A DNA stretch of 64,000 bases from Staphylococcus sp. ACRSN (GTDB lineage Bacteria; Bacillota; Bacilli; Staphylococcales; Staphylococcaceae), in NCBI RefSeq assembly GCF_022346615.1, contig NZ_JAKRNS010000005.1:124001-188000 (forward strand), written 5' to 3'. Numbering within the stretch: position 1 is the stretch's first letter; each line of letters starts with the position of its first letter. The translations under genes were made by a program, and so were the position numbers. Shown piece after piece: positions 1 to 9,093 of this stretch. Under the pieces are notes generated by a model. The model saw nothing but the letters and a program-made list of their open reading frames with translations, had not been told where the DNA came from and did not search any database.

Positions 1-1
1 T

Positions 2-766
2 GAAAATTTATATACATCTCAACCTTCTGTAAGTAGAGATATCAAGCGTTTGGAGAATAAATATGAGATAAAGGTATTTGAGTTTAATCATTCAAAAATG
101 AGCTTAACAAATGATGGGAAAAAGCTGTTTCGATATGCATTACAGAGAGCTCAAATGGAAGCTGAACTTTGGCATGATTTAAAAGAGGAGCATAATAAAG
201 TAGCTGGTGAACTAACAATTGGTAGTAGTTACACATACGGGGAATATAAACTATCACAACATTTAACAGATTTAGTAACATGCTATCCAGATTTACGTAT
301 TAATGTAAGATTAGATAATTCAGAAACGATGATTGAAAATATAAAAAATAATACAATTGATTTAGGGATAGTTGAAAAAGAAATTCAAGATCATATGATA
401 AATACTTCACGAATTGCTAAAGATGAAATGGTTTTAATTCGGCGTAATATAAATGTAAGTAATGAAGATAGATGTTTTATTAGAGAACGAGGATCTGGAA
501 CCCGAGTATATCAAGAAATAGGTTTGTCCCAATTGAAATTAAATCCATATTTAGTAGAAATAAATAATACTACACTAATCAAACATATGGTACATGCAGG
601 TAATGGCTTTGCAATTGTTTCAAAATCAACACTAACGCCTACAGATTATAAAATTTTAGATATAACCCCATTAAATATAGAGCGTTATTTTTATCTATTG
701 ACGCATAAAAATAAATATATTGATACTAATTTGAAAATTTTAATTGAGAATTTAGAGCATTCGTAA
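2..766 (+). CDS. LysR family transcriptional regulator, 5' end cut by window edge
   Basis: The reading frame is open from base 2, upstream of the first ATG at 50, and its first residues (TSQPSVSRDIKRLENKY) are the second half of a LysR winged-helix DNA-binding domain, so the true start lies outside the window. The rest is a LysR effector-binding domain: GELTIGSSYTYGEY opens it, and the hinge and two alpha/beta lobes follow to the stop. About 40 N-terminal residues are missing. A second LysR gene follows about 100 bases downstream on the same strand. The ligand and targets cannot be read from this sequence; regulators of this type usually control an adjacent gene, which may lie left of the window. 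Confidence 0.85.
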   Translation, partial: ENLYTSQPSVSRDIKRLENKYEIKVFEFNHSKMSLTNDGKKLFRYALQRAQMEAELWHDLKEEHNKVAGELTIGSSYTYGEYKLSQHLTDLVTCYPDLRINVRLDNSETMIENIKNNTIDLGIVEKEIQDHMINTSRIAKDEMVLIRRNINVSNEDRCFIRERGSGTRVYQEIGLSQLKLNPYLVEINNTTLIKHMVHAGNGFAIVSKSTLTPTDYKILDITPLNIERYFYLLTHKNKYIDTNLKILIENLEHS

Positions 767-868
767 ATGGTCGGATGTTAACTGTAATCTCACAAAATGA
801 TTGATTAATATACGACAGAAAATAGAAGTGAATTTTTAGTTATATTTATTAATAATGGAGGCGTGAAA

Positions 869-1753
869 ATGGATTATAGATTATTAAAATATTTTAAGAC
901 TATTGCCGAAGAAAAGAGTATTTCACGTGCTGCGAGTGTATTACATATCACACAACCAACATTAAGTAGACAATTGAAAGCGTTCGAAGATGAACTAGGA
1001 ACATCACTATTTTATAGAGAAAAAAAGGAACTACATTTAACGGATGCAGGACATTTTTTAAAAGATAGAGCTGATGAGATATTGCACTTAACAGAACAAA
1101 CTGAAAAAGAATTTACTACACATAAAGAATTATTATTTAGTGGCCATATTTCAATTGGATGTGTAGAAGCTGATAATTCAGATACGCTTGCATTAATTCT
1201 TGAAGAGCTCGTTACAGATTATCCTCAAGTTACTTTTACGATTTTTAGTGGAACGAGTCATGATATTACAGATAAATTAGACAAGGGATTATTAGATTTA
1301 GCTATTTTATTAGAGCCTACAACAACCAATAAATATGAAAAAATCCGATTACCTAGAAAGGAGCAGTGGGGACTACTTGTTCCTGAAAAGTCAACGTTAG
1401 CGAATAAGTCATATGTTGAACCGATTGACTTAACTTTTTCACCACTATTGTGTTCCGGGAGAAAAGAGATTCAAAATATGTTGGAAGCATGGTCTGGGAA
1501 TTATTTTAAAAATATTAAAATCATAGGAACGTATAATCTGATTTTTAATATTATACCGTTGGTTGATAATAAGGTGGCCAATGCATTAGCAATAAAAGGT
1601 TCAGGGACGGATTGGAATTCACAAGGCATCAAGTTTTTACCATTAAACCCACCGATTGAAACAGAGTGTATAGTTGCTTGGAAAAAGCAACGCGCATTAA
1701 CACCTGTGGTACATGAATTCATTAAAAGAATGAAATATGCTTTTGAGGCATAA
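869..1753 (+). CDS. LysR family transcriptional regulator
   Basis: This is a complete LysR regulator of 294 residues, the usual family length. The N-terminal helix-turn-helix is plain (MDYRLLKYFKTIAEEKSI, then AASVLHITQPTLSRQLK), followed by the linker helix and a periplasmic-binding-protein-like effector domain from about residue 90. I place the start at ATG 869 because GGAGG at 857-861 lies 7 bases upstream; an in-frame GTG at 863 is too close to that site. The gene is followed by a long hairpin terminator and then by a carboxymuconolactone decarboxylase/cupin/SDR group on the same strand. It may regulate that group, but no operator is evident. Confidence 0.85.
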   Translation: MDYRLLKYFKTIAEEKSISRAASVLHITQPTLSRQLKAFEDELGTSLFYREKKELHLTDAGHFLKDRADEILHLTEQTEKEFTTHKELLFSGHISIGCVEADNSDTLALILEELVTDYPQVTFTIFSGTSHDITDKLDKGLLDLAILLEPTTTNKYEKIRLPRKEQWGLLVPEKSTLANKSYVEPIDLTFSPLLCSGRKEIQNMLEAWSGNYFKNIKIIGTYNLIFNIIPLVDNKVANALAIKGSGTDWNSQGIKFLPLNPPIETECIVAWKKQRALTPVVHEFIKRMKYAFEA

Positions 1754-1785
1754 AAGTAAAACTATATAAGCATTGGTCAGAGATG

Positions 1786-1862
1786 AAAATGAGTCTTATG
1801 ATAATAACTGTACATTAAATGAGTTGGTTTATTCATGTAAGTTATTATAAGGCTCATTTTTT
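1786..1862 (+). terminator. Long Rho-independent terminator after the LysR gene
   Basis: AAAATGAGTCTTATgATAATAACT-type sequence at 1786-1809 pairs, with one bulge, with the arm at 1837-1860, and a T-run follows. It separates the LysR gene from the downstream oxidoreductase group. Confidence 0.7.
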
Positions 1863-1896
1863 AATTATATAAAGCATTTATTGGTAGGAGGTATTT

Positions 1897-2217
1897 GTGG
1901 TGAAAAAACAAATAGCCGGAAGAGATAATTTGGGTGAATTTGCACCTCAATTTGCTGAATTGAATGACGATGTATTATTTGGTGAAGTGTGGTCGAGAGA
2001 AGAAAAATTGTCATTACACCAAAGAAGTTTAATTACGTGTTCAAGTTTGTTAACGCAAGGCGCATTTCCTCAATTACGAGCACATATGAAAATAGCGAAA
2101 GAAAACGGAATAACAAAGGAAGAAATGGTTGAAGTTATAACACATTTGGCATTTTACAATGGGTGGCCTAGTGCATGGACCGCTTTTAATATTGCCCAGG
2201 AAATATATGAATCATAG
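1897..2217 (+). CDS. Carboxymuconolactone decarboxylase family protein
   Basis: A 106-residue protein with the all-helical CMD/AhpD-type fold signature: WSREEKLSLHQRSLITCSSL, then a second helix pair ending HLAFYNGWPSAWTAF. It has only one cysteine in the region where AhpD carries CxxC, so a peroxidase reductant role is unlikely. It belongs with the gamma-carboxymuconolactone decarboxylase-like proteins often found beside cupins and SDRs. The start is a GTG at 1897 (a second GTG at 1900 is possible) behind AGGAGG at 1886-1891. The gene lies 28 bases before a cupin gene and appears to be its operon partner. The substrate is unknown. Confidence 0.8.
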   Translation: MVKKQIAGRDNLGEFAPQFAELNDDVLFGEVWSREEKLSLHQRSLITCSSLLTQGAFPQLRAHMKIAKENGITKEEMVEVITHLAFYNGWPSAWTAFNIAQEIYES

Positions 2218-2245
2218 TTTGATAAGTAATTCGGAGGAAAAAGAA

Positions 2246-2644
2246 ATGGATATTGAAAAAGATATGATATTCGATATAGGAAAAAAGAATGAAACATTTG
2301 CTGAATATTTTATAGGGCAAAGTTATTTAAATATGCTATCAACTGAACGTGTTGTAGTTGGTAACGTAACCTTTGAACCAGCTTGTAGAAATAATTGGCA
2401 TATTCACCATGGCGGTGGTCAAATTTTATTGATAACAGCAGGTGAAGGATACTATCAAGCATGGGGAGAGCCAGCTAAGAAACTTAAAGCAGGAGATGTA
2501 GTGAATATACCTCCAGAAGTGAAGCACTGGCATGGCGCAACACATGACAGTTGGTTTACTCATATTGCGATAGAAATTCCAGCTAAAAATGCATGGAATG
2601 AATGGTTAGAACCAGTATCTGATGAAGTTTATGAAAAATTATAA
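2246..2644 (+). CDS. Cupin domain protein
   Basis: A 132-residue single-domain cupin. Both cupin motifs are present: the metal-binding NNWHIHHGGGQILLITAGEG and the second motif GDVVNIPPEVKHWHGA, so a divalent metal is likely bound by the histidines and a glutamate/glutamine equivalent. The start is ATG 2246 with GGAGG at 2233-2237; the longer in-frame extension from 2159 overlaps the preceding gene and has no ribosome site. Pairs of CMD-like protein and this cupin type often accompany quinone- or aldehyde-reducing enzymes. Here an SDR and an aldo-keto reductase follow. The reaction is not known. Confidence 0.8.
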   Translation: MDIEKDMIFDIGKKNETFAEYFIGQSYLNMLSTERVVVGNVTFEPACRNNWHIHHGGGQILLITAGEGYYQAWGEPAKKLKAGDVVNIPPEVKHWHGATHDSWFTHIAIEIPAKNAWNEWLEPVSDEVYEKL

Positions 2645-2718
2645 GTTATATTTATTGACCTAGAGCCCACTCTAAGGATTATGATACCAATATACAAAAA
2701 ATGGAGGTTTTACTGATT

Positions 2719-3468
2719 ATGGCAAATCAAAATGATAAAGTTATAGTTATTACAGGTGCTTCCAGCGGTATAGGCGAAGCAGCTGCATTATTATTAGCAG
2801 AGCAAGGAAATAAAATTGTATTAGCAGCTAGAAGAGAAGATAAATTAAAAGAAATAGTGAATAAAATCAAGTCACAAAACGGCGAGGCAATTTATCAAGT
2901 AACGGATGTGACTCAAATAGAAGAAGTAGAGCAACTAGCAAAATTAGCGCAAGACGAATTTGGTAGTATAGATGTTTGGATTAATAATGCTGGCTTAATG
3001 CCACATTCCGAATTTATTAAGAAGCGTATTGATGATTGGAATCAAATGATTGATGTAAATATCAAAGGTGTACTGAACGGCATTGCGGCTGGCTTACCTT
3101 ATATGCGAGAGCAACAAAGTGGGCAATATATTAACATTTCGTCTGTAGCAGGACATCTTACACACCCTGGTGGCGGCGTCTATAGCGGTACAAAATATGC
3201 AGTTCGAGCAATTAGTGAAGCATTGAGACAAGAAGAAGCACAAGCACAAAGTAATATACGTGTGACAATTGTTTCTCCAGGTGCGATTGATACAGAATTA
3301 CCAAATTCCGTGACTGATGATGAAAATAAACAAGGTATTGATCAGATGTATGACGCATTTGCTGTCAGTCCTGAAAGAATTGCAAAAACAATTGCGTTTG
3401 CGATTAATATGGACGAAGATACAGCAGTTAATGAATTTATTGTAAGACCTACAGCACAACAAGTTTAG
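2719..3468 (+). CDS. SDR family NAD(P)-dependent oxidoreductase
   Basis: A classical short-chain dehydrogenase of 249 residues. Visible motifs are the cofactor-binding TGASSGIG near residue 13, NNAG near residue 90, the catalytic serine in NISSVAG and the YxxxK motif in YSGTKYAVRA. An arginine-rich stretch after beta-2 (AARREDK) favours NADP(H). The start is placed at ATG 2719, the N-terminus usual for this family; an in-frame ATG at 2701 precedes GGAGG and is less likely. It is probably a reductase of small aldehydes, ketones or quinones. It is followed by a MerR-type regulator and an aldo-keto reductase in the same direction. Confidence 0.85.
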   Translation: MANQNDKVIVITGASSGIGEAAALLLAEQGNKIVLAARREDKLKEIVNKIKSQNGEAIYQVTDVTQIEEVEQLAKLAQDEFGSIDVWINNAGLMPHSEFIKKRIDDWNQMIDVNIKGVLNGIAAGLPYMREQQSGQYINISSVAGHLTHPGGGVYSGTKYAVRAISEALRQEEAQAQSNIRVTIVSPGAIDTELPNSVTDDENKQGIDQMYDAFAVSPERIAKTIAFAINMDEDTAVNEFIVRPTAQQV

Positions 3469-3561
3469 AAATGATCAAGCGTACTTTATTATAAAATAAA
3501 GTACGCAATAGTTGTTTAAGTTACTATAGAACAAAACGCTTAAAAAGAAAGGTAAAACCGT

Positions 3562-3972
3562 ATGCTGATATCAGAAGTTAGTGAAAAAATGAATATAAGT
3601 ATAGATACATTGCGATACTATGAAAAAATTGGCATCATTCCTAAAATAAGCCGTTCATCCAGTGGTATTAGAAATTATAGTGAAGCAGATTTAAATTGGA
3701 TTAATCTTGCTAAGTGTATGAGGAAATCTGGATTATCAATTGATGCCCTTTCGAAGTATATTGATTTATATCACCAAGGTGATGAAACAAAGGATACGAG
3801 ACGTGACATTTTATATAAAGAAAGAGAAGCACTATTAAATAATATAGAACAAATGAAAGAAACTTTGACGCTGTTAAATACAAAAATTTCAATGTATGAC
3901 ACTGAAGAAGTTAATATGTTGGAGTCAGTACTCAACAATAATGAAGAAACTGAAATAACAATGAGAGGATGA
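3562..3972 (+). CDS. MerR family transcriptional regulator
   Basis: A 136-residue MerR regulator. The N-terminal winged helix is plain (MLISEVSEKMNISIDTLRYY then EKIGIIPKISR), followed by a long dimerisation coiled coil (residues about 75-115). The C-terminal part has no cysteine pair, so it is of the AdhR/YyaN subgroup that senses aldehydes or other small electrophiles rather than metals. The stop overlaps the ribosome site of the following aldo-keto reductase, so the two are translationally coupled. That gene is the likely target, as in other MerR-AKR pairs. Confidence 0.85.
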   Translation: MLISEVSEKMNISIDTLRYYEKIGIIPKISRSSSGIRNYSEADLNWINLAKCMRKSGLSIDALSKYIDLYHQGDETKDTRRDILYKEREALLNNIEQMKETLTLLNTKISMYDTEEVNMLESVLNNNEETEITMRG

Positions 3973-3977
3973 TAATA

Positions 3978-4829
3978 ATGACAAATGTAACATTAAATAA
4001 TGGCATTTCAATGCCACAATTGGGTTTTGGTGTATATCAAATTGAAAATTCAGATGAAGCAGTAAATAGTGTAAAGGCTGCACTAGCTAATGGGTATAGA
4101 CATATTGATACTGCTGCAGCATATATGAACGAACGTGAAGTTGGTCAAGCAATTAAAGCATCGGGTGTACCGCGTGAAGAAATTTTTGTTACAACTAAAC
4201 TTTGGGTTCAAGATGTAGGTTACGAAAATACGAAAAAAGCTTTTGAAAAATCATTGCAAAGATTAGACTTAGATTATATTGATTTATATTTAATCCATCA
4301 ACCATATGGAGATGTACATGGCAGTTGGAAAGCGATGGAAGAATTGTATAAAGACGGTAAAATTAAAGCGATAGGTGTTTCTAATTTTTCAGAAGATCGT
4401 TTAATGGACCTCATTGCATTTAATGAAATTACGCCTGCTGTAAATCAAATTGAAGTTAACGTATTCCATCAACGTGATGATTTAGATCAGTTTAATAAAT
4501 CACAAGGTGTTTATACAGAAGCTTGGGCACCATTTGCTGAAGGCAGAAACAACTTGTTTGAAAATGAAGTATTAATTGAAATTGGCGAGAAATATAATAA
4601 ATCTGTGGCTCAAGTAATTTCAAGATGGCTAGTTCAAAGAGATATAATTGTGTTAGCAAAATCTGTTAAAGAAGAAAGAATTCGTCAAAATATTGATGTA
4701 TTTGATTTTGAATTAACGGATGAAGATATGAAACGAATTACTGATTTGAATACAGATCAAAGTCAATTTTTTGACCATAAAGATCCTGAACGCATTAAAA
4801 ACATTTCAAATGTGAAGTTTGATATTTAG
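3978..4829 (+). CDS. Aldo/keto reductase family oxidoreductase
   Basis: A 283-residue TIM-barrel aldo-keto reductase, similar to bacterial glyoxal/methylglyoxal reductases of the YvgN/YtbE type. The catalytic tetrad can be read: Asp and Tyr in RHIDTAAAYMNEREVG, Lys in TTKLW and His in YLIHQP. The NADPH-binding C-terminal motif is AKSVKEERIRQN. The start is ATG 3978, 9 bases after AGAGG; an ATG at 3969 directly abuts that site and is not preferred. The gene is coupled to the MerR regulator upstream and ends at a bidirectional terminator. Confidence 0.9.
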   Translation: MTNVTLNNGISMPQLGFGVYQIENSDEAVNSVKAALANGYRHIDTAAAYMNEREVGQAIKASGVPREEIFVTTKLWVQDVGYENTKKAFEKSLQRLDLDYIDLYLIHQPYGDVHGSWKAMEELYKDGKIKAIGVSNFSEDRLMDLIAFNEITPAVNQIEVNVFHQRDDLDQFNKSQGVYTEAWAPFAEGRNNLFENEVLIEIGEKYNKSVAQVISRWLVQRDIIVLAKSVKEERIRQNIDVFDFELTDEDMKRITDLNTDQSQFFDHKDPERIKNISNVKFDI

Positions 4830-4882
4830 TTTGTTCAAGTAACTGTTCAATATGTAAGTTAGAAATTATATAGCAATAAAGT

Positions 4883-4910
4883 GAGACGCCACATTAACTT
4901 GTGGCGTCTC
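4883..4910. terminator. Bidirectional Rho-independent terminator
   Basis: GAGACGCCACA at 4883-4893 pairs perfectly with TGTGGCGTCTC at 4900-4910 around a 6-base loop. It sits between two convergent genes, so it likely serves both. Confidence 0.85.
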
Positions 4911-4923
4911 CTTATTTATATAT

Positions 4924-5901
4924 TTATAAATATTCATTGAAGAATAATTCTATACGGTTAAATGGTATTTTGTCTAAGTTGTCATATAAGTCGGTATGAA
5001 CAGCATCAGCAACAATCATCAATGATTTATTGTCACCTGTTAAGTTACTGTACGCTGTTTCACTGAAATATCTTGAATGTGCACTATCACCGTGAACTAA
5101 TAAAACAGCACTATTAATTTCATTAATATAGCTTAGTAAATGAGAATTTAAAAACGATAGAGGCATAGTGATGTTCCAACCGTTATTAGAGTTTAATGAT
5201 CGGGAATGGTAGCCGCGTTTTGTCTTATAATAATTGTGATAGCCATTTACAAATTCTGGCGCATCATTTGGTAAAGGATCAACGATGCCACCATCTACTT
5301 CATAAGTATTATTAACAAAATCAGTGATACGTTGCTCGTTTAACGAACGACGTTTCTTGTCACGTTGTTCTGCACTGTCTTCTTCATCAAAGTAACCATT
5401 TGCATTTACACGCGTCATATCATACATCGTTAAAGTTACTGTTGCCTTTACACGTGTATCGATCGCAGCAGCACTCAATGCCATACCACCCCAACCACAA
5501 ATTCCGATAAGACCGATTCTATTTGGATCAACCTTGTCATGAACTGATAAGAAATCAACTGCAGCTTGGAAATCTTCAGTATTGATGTCTGGAGAAGCTA
5601 CATAGCGTGGAGTGCCACTACTTTCACCTGTATAAGAAGGATCAAAGGATATGGTTAGAAAGCCTCTTTCAGCCATTGTCTGTGCATATAGTCCTGAAGA
5701 TTGTTCTTTTACAGCACCAAATGGACCACTAATTGCTAATGCTGGTAGTTTCTCTGAACTTATTTTTTGCGGCACGTATAAATCTGCAGCAATCAGTATA
5801 CCGAATCGGTTTTTAAAAGTAACTTTCTGATGTTTTACATTTACGCTTTTTGGAAAAACTTTGTCCCAAGTATTTGTTAATTCTATTTTATCATTTGCCA
5901 T
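4924..5901 (-). CDS. Alpha/beta hydrolase
   Basis: A 325-residue alpha/beta hydrolase of the group related to dienelactone hydrolase/YcjY. The nucleophile elbow reads GLIGICGWGGMAL, with cysteine in the nucleophile position where most lipases have serine. A likely acid is in LLVHGDSAHS and the catalytic His in VADAVHTDLYD. No signal peptide remains once the start is set at 5901 (MANDKIEL), where a reverse-strand AGGAG lies at 5911-5915; the longer frame begins with an AT-rich pseudo-hydrophobic stretch lacking a ribosome site. The substrate is unknown. It is transcribed alone, convergent with the aldo-keto reductase. Confidence 0.8.
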   Translation of the reverse strand: MANDKIELTNTWDKVFPKSVNVKHQKVTFKNRFGILIAADLYVPQKISSEKLPALAISGPFGAVKEQSSGLYAQTMAERGFLTISFDPSYTGESSGTPRYVASPDINTEDFQAAVDFLSVHDKVDPNRIGLIGICGWGGMALSAAAIDTRVKATVTLTMYDMTRVNANGYFDEEDSAEQRDKKRRSLNEQRITDFVNNTYEVDGGIVDPLPNDAPEFVNGYHNYYKTKRGYHSRSLNSNNGWNITMPLSFLNSHLLSYINEINSAVLLVHGDSAHSRYFSETAYSNLTGDNKSLMIVADAVHTDLYDNLDKIPFNRIELFFNEYL

Positions 5902-6133
5902 ATCTATGGTCTCCTTTGTAAATTTTAATTTTATAAATAGTGAATTTAGAGAAATACTATAACTGATAATAATTAATGATAGAATGAAAATCATTATATG
6001 TTAAATGCTTATATCGTAATATTAGATATGCTTAAAATGCATTATAAAAATTTAGAAGTGTTAATGAAAGTGTATTGGATTAATAGGAAGGTATTATTAA
6101 AGAGGTACCATGAAAAGTTCGTAAAATAACAAA

Positions 6134-6168
6134 AAACTAGTCATACATATTTTGTGAATGACTAGTTT
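6134..6168 (-). terminator. Terminator of the MaoC-like gene
   Basis: AAACTAGTCAT (6134-6144) pairs with ATGACTAGTTT (6158-6168). On the minus strand the hairpin is followed by a T-rich run. Confidence 0.75.
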
Positions 6169-6184
6169 GTGAGATGTGTATTAT

Positions 6185-6610
6185 TTAGTTGCTTAAAAGG
6201 GCAGTTAATTCAGATTTAAATACAATGATGTCATTTTGATTATAGGTAGTGAGCGCAACTGTTAACAGTCCGTTTTCTTTTTTTATAGAATGCTTATTAG
6301 TAACTTCAGCTACAACGCGTAATGTATCGTTTGGGTAAACAGGTTTCGAAAATTTAACATTGTTCATTTGTGTACCTGCAACAACATCTTCACCATATTT
6401 TCCTGTTTCAACCCATAGTTTAAAAGATAATGACATGGTGTGCATACCAGAAGCAATAATGCCATTGAAGCGGCCTTCTGATGCTTTTTTCTTATCTATA
6501 TGCATATATTGAGGATCGAATTCACTTGCAAATTTTATAATTTCGTCCTCGCTGATTTGATATGTTGCTGTCTTAAATGTATCGCCTATTGAAAAATCAT
6601 CAAATTTCAT
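6185..6610 (-). CDS. MaoC family dehydratase-like protein
   Basis: A 141-residue single hot-dog domain of the MaoC/(R)-hydratase type. The hydratase signature is partly kept: FDPQYMHIDKKKA carries the Asp-His pair of the active-site segment and GIIASGMHTMSL the helix that follows. Such proteins hydrate 2-enoyl-CoA thioesters, but related proteins act on other acyl thioesters and the true substrate cannot be told. The start is ATG 6610; a GTG at 6622 lies directly on its ribosome-like sequence. It is monocistronic, divergent from the amine oxidase about 220 bases away. Confidence 0.75.
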   Translation of the reverse strand: MKFDDFSIGDTFKTATYQISEDEIIKFASEFDPQYMHIDKKKASEGRFNGIIASGMHTMSLSFKLWVETGKYGEDVVAGTQMNNVKFSKPVYPNDTLRVVAEVTNKHSIKKENGLLTVALTTYNQNDIIVFKSELTALLSN

Positions 6611-6833
6611 ATGTAAACTCACTTTCTAATATATTTCTATAAATTAAATTACTACTTATAGTTATACACTTAAAATGAAGGACCTTTCAATTCATACGAT
6701 TAACAGTTTGAACTGAAATATAGGCAAATTGATATTTGTAATAATTGCTAAAGTTTTCTATTCAAGCTATGGAATAAGTAGTAAAATATGAAACATATAA
6801 TTGTTTGAATTTTCTAAAAAGAGAGGGTTATAT

Positions 6834-7901
6834 ATGCATGTACTAATAGTAGGTAGCGGTATCAGTGGTTTGAGACTAGCAGATTTATTATCAAACTCTG
6901 ATATTACATTTAATATGATAGAAGCACGTGACAGAATAGGTGGACGTATTTTAACAGAAATACCTTCGAGCGATAATTATTATGATTTAGGTCCAACTTG
7001 GTTTTGGCCAGAAAAGGAACCAAAAATTGTCAAACTAATAGAAGAATTAAAGTTATCAACGATAGAGCAATATAATAATGGGCAAAGTTTATTAGAATTG
7101 AATGACAACAAACCTGTAAAGTTTATTAAATCATCAGAACTTAACAGCTATTGTATGCGTATTGAAGGTGGTATTAATGCATTAGTACAAGCGATTTATC
7201 GAAGAATACCATCACTAGACATTGAACTTAACACACGTGCTAACGCTATAAAACATAATAAAAATCAAACATATACTATAACGGCAGTAAACAAATTGTC
7301 AGGAGAAGTAAAAAAATATGATGCAGATGCGGTCGTATTTACATTGCCACCGAGATTACTATTTGAGAATATTGACTTTACACCAGAGTTACCAGAAGAA
7401 GTGAAGGTGGATTTGTTAAATAAACCGACATGGATGGGTGCTCAAGCTAAAGCAATCATTACATATGAACAAGCATTTTGGAGAATAGATGGATTATCTG
7501 GCAATGCAATCAGTTGGCAAGGCCCGTTACGAGAAATTTATGATGTGTCAACGCCGAATGGTGATAGTGCTCTGTTTGGGTTCTTTGGTATGACACCAGC
7601 GGACAGAAGTAGAGAAACGGAAGCAAGCATTGAGGACAAGGTAATTAGTCAATTAGTGAGATTATTTGGTGAACAAGCAAGAGATTATAAAGCTTTTTAC
7701 TATAAAGACTGGTCTCAAGACAAAAATACGGTGACATCAGGAGATACATTAAATATTGAAAGCTTTCCTACTTATGGACAACCGCCAGCTTACTTGGATA
7801 ACGTATACTTCGCAGGGACTGAGTATGATACCAATAATGGAGGGCATCTTGAGGGGGCGTTAGCTTCTGCAGAATATGCATTCAACAATTTAACAAAGTG
7901 A
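6834..7901 (+). CDS. Flavin-containing amine oxidase family protein
   Basis: A 355-residue FAD enzyme. The N-terminus holds the dinucleotide fold VLIVGSGISGLRLADLL and the second FAD motif EARDRIGGRI, and the C-terminus the FAD-contact segment NVYFAGTEYDTNNGGHLEGA. This is the amine oxidase/protoporphyrinogen oxidase-like superfamily. It is shorter than eukaryotic monoamine oxidases and there is no export signal, so it is cytosolic. The start is ATG 6834, behind GAGAGGG at 6821-6827. The amine substrate is unknown, and the gene stands alone between a MaoC-like gene and a yitT-like gene. Confidence 0.8.
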   Translation: MHVLIVGSGISGLRLADLLSNSDITFNMIEARDRIGGRILTEIPSSDNYYDLGPTWFWPEKEPKIVKLIEELKLSTIEQYNNGQSLLELNDNKPVKFIKSSELNSYCMRIEGGINALVQAIYRRIPSLDIELNTRANAIKHNKNQTYTITAVNKLSGEVKKYDADAVVFTLPPRLLFENIDFTPELPEEVKVDLLNKPTWMGAQAKAIITYEQAFWRIDGLSGNAISWQGPLREIYDVSTPNGDSALFGFFGMTPADRSRETEASIEDKVISQLVRLFGEQARDYKAFYYKDWSQDKNTVTSGDTLNIESFPTYGQPPAYLDNVYFAGTEYDTNNGGHLEGALASAEYAFNNLTK

Positions 7902-8122
7902 TATATGTCTAAGTTAAAAATAAGTTATAATGATTTGAACTTTTACAATTGAAATGATTGTGTAATTGTATTAATATGTGTGTTTGTGTTGAAAAAAATA
8001 ATAAATAGCGTATGAAATTGAACTTTTTAGTTATTAGCTAAGAAGTTCTTTTTATGTGAAAAAGCATAGTAAATAATAGTCATATATAACTTAAAAATAT
8101 AAAGAAAGTGAGGCTTGTGAAG

Positions 8123-8962
8123 ATGGTCTATAGAATTCATTTAAAAAATATTTGTTTTTGTATTTTGGGAACTTTTCTTATCGCAATAGGGATCAATGCG
8201 TTTGTAATTGCTTCTAATTTAGGTGAAGGTGGTACGGTCGGTATATCTTTAATATTAAAATACACTTTAGGTTGGTCTCCAGCGCTTACATCATTAATTA
8301 TTAATGTAATTCTGATTATGGTTGGTTGGAAATTTCTAAGTAAAACGACAGCAGTTTATACGTTGATTACAGTTGTATCTAGTTCGCTGTTTATTGGTCT
8401 AACTGAACATTTGACATTAAATGTAGATTCGGACTTTATTAATACAGTGTTTTCTGGTGTATTGATTGGTATTGGATCAGGATTTGTAATATCAGCACGA
8501 AGTACACTCGGTGGTACATCGGTTATTGCAAAAATAATTAATAAATATTCAGAGATTAAAACTTCTCAAGCCTTATTTATTTTAGATACTTTAATTGTAG
8601 TGTCATTTTTATTAGTGTTACCAGTACAAAATGTACTTTATACAATCGTAATGTTGTTTATTGTAGAGAAAAGTATGACCTTTGTGATTGAAGGATTTAA
8701 TCCGAAAAAGGCAATTACGATTATGTCTGCTTATAATGCGAAAATCAGCCGTCAAATTAATGAGGATACGGGCCGGGGGTCTACATTACTAAATGGTGAA
8801 GGCGGATATGGCCAGCAAGAAAGTAAGATATTATATGTTGTTGTACCTCAAAATCAATTATCGCAAATTAAAAAAATTGTTAATATTTATGATGAAAATG
8901 CATTTCTAGTGATTCATGATGTGAGGGATGTCTTAGGGAATGGTTTCATGAAAGTTCAATAA
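8123..8962 (+). CDS. YitT family membrane protein
   Basis: A 279-residue membrane protein of the YitT family: about five hydrophobic segments between residues 10 and 170 (for example NICFCILGTFLIAIGINAFV and the glycine-rich GVLIGIGSGFVISARSTLGG), then a soluble C-terminal DUF2179 domain of about 75 residues (ISRQINEDTGRGSTLLNGEG...). The family's function is unknown. The start is ATG 8123, 9 bases after GAGG at 8110-8113; GTG codons at 8108 and 8117 are in frame but worse placed. A strong terminator follows directly. Confidence 0.85.
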   Translation: MVYRIHLKNICFCILGTFLIAIGINAFVIASNLGEGGTVGISLILKYTLGWSPALTSLIINVILIMVGWKFLSKTTAVYTLITVVSSSLFIGLTEHLTLNVDSDFINTVFSGVLIGIGSGFVISARSTLGGTSVIAKIINKYSEIKTSQALFILDTLIVVSFLLVLPVQNVLYTIVMLFIVEKSMTFVIEGFNPKKAITIMSAYNAKISRQINEDTGRGSTLLNGEGGYGQQESKILYVVVPQNQLSQIKKIVNIYDENAFLVIHDVRDVLGNGFMKVQ

Positions 8963-8988
8963 TAAAACTCTAAAATAAAAAATAGAAA

Positions 8989-9030
8989 CAGAGCTAATCC
9001 AACGTTATTACGGATTAGCTCTGTTTTTTT
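8989..9030. terminator. Rho-independent terminator
   Basis: CAGAGCTAATCC (8989-9000) and GGATTAGCTCTG (9012-9023) form a 12-bp stem followed by seven T. The core GCTAATCC/GGATTAGC recurs in terminators at 24557 and 46631. Confidence 0.9.
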
Positions 9031-9093
9031 ATGAATAGATAATGATGTTTTAAACTTTAAATCTGCATCGTTTTATAATTTAGAAATAATTAA

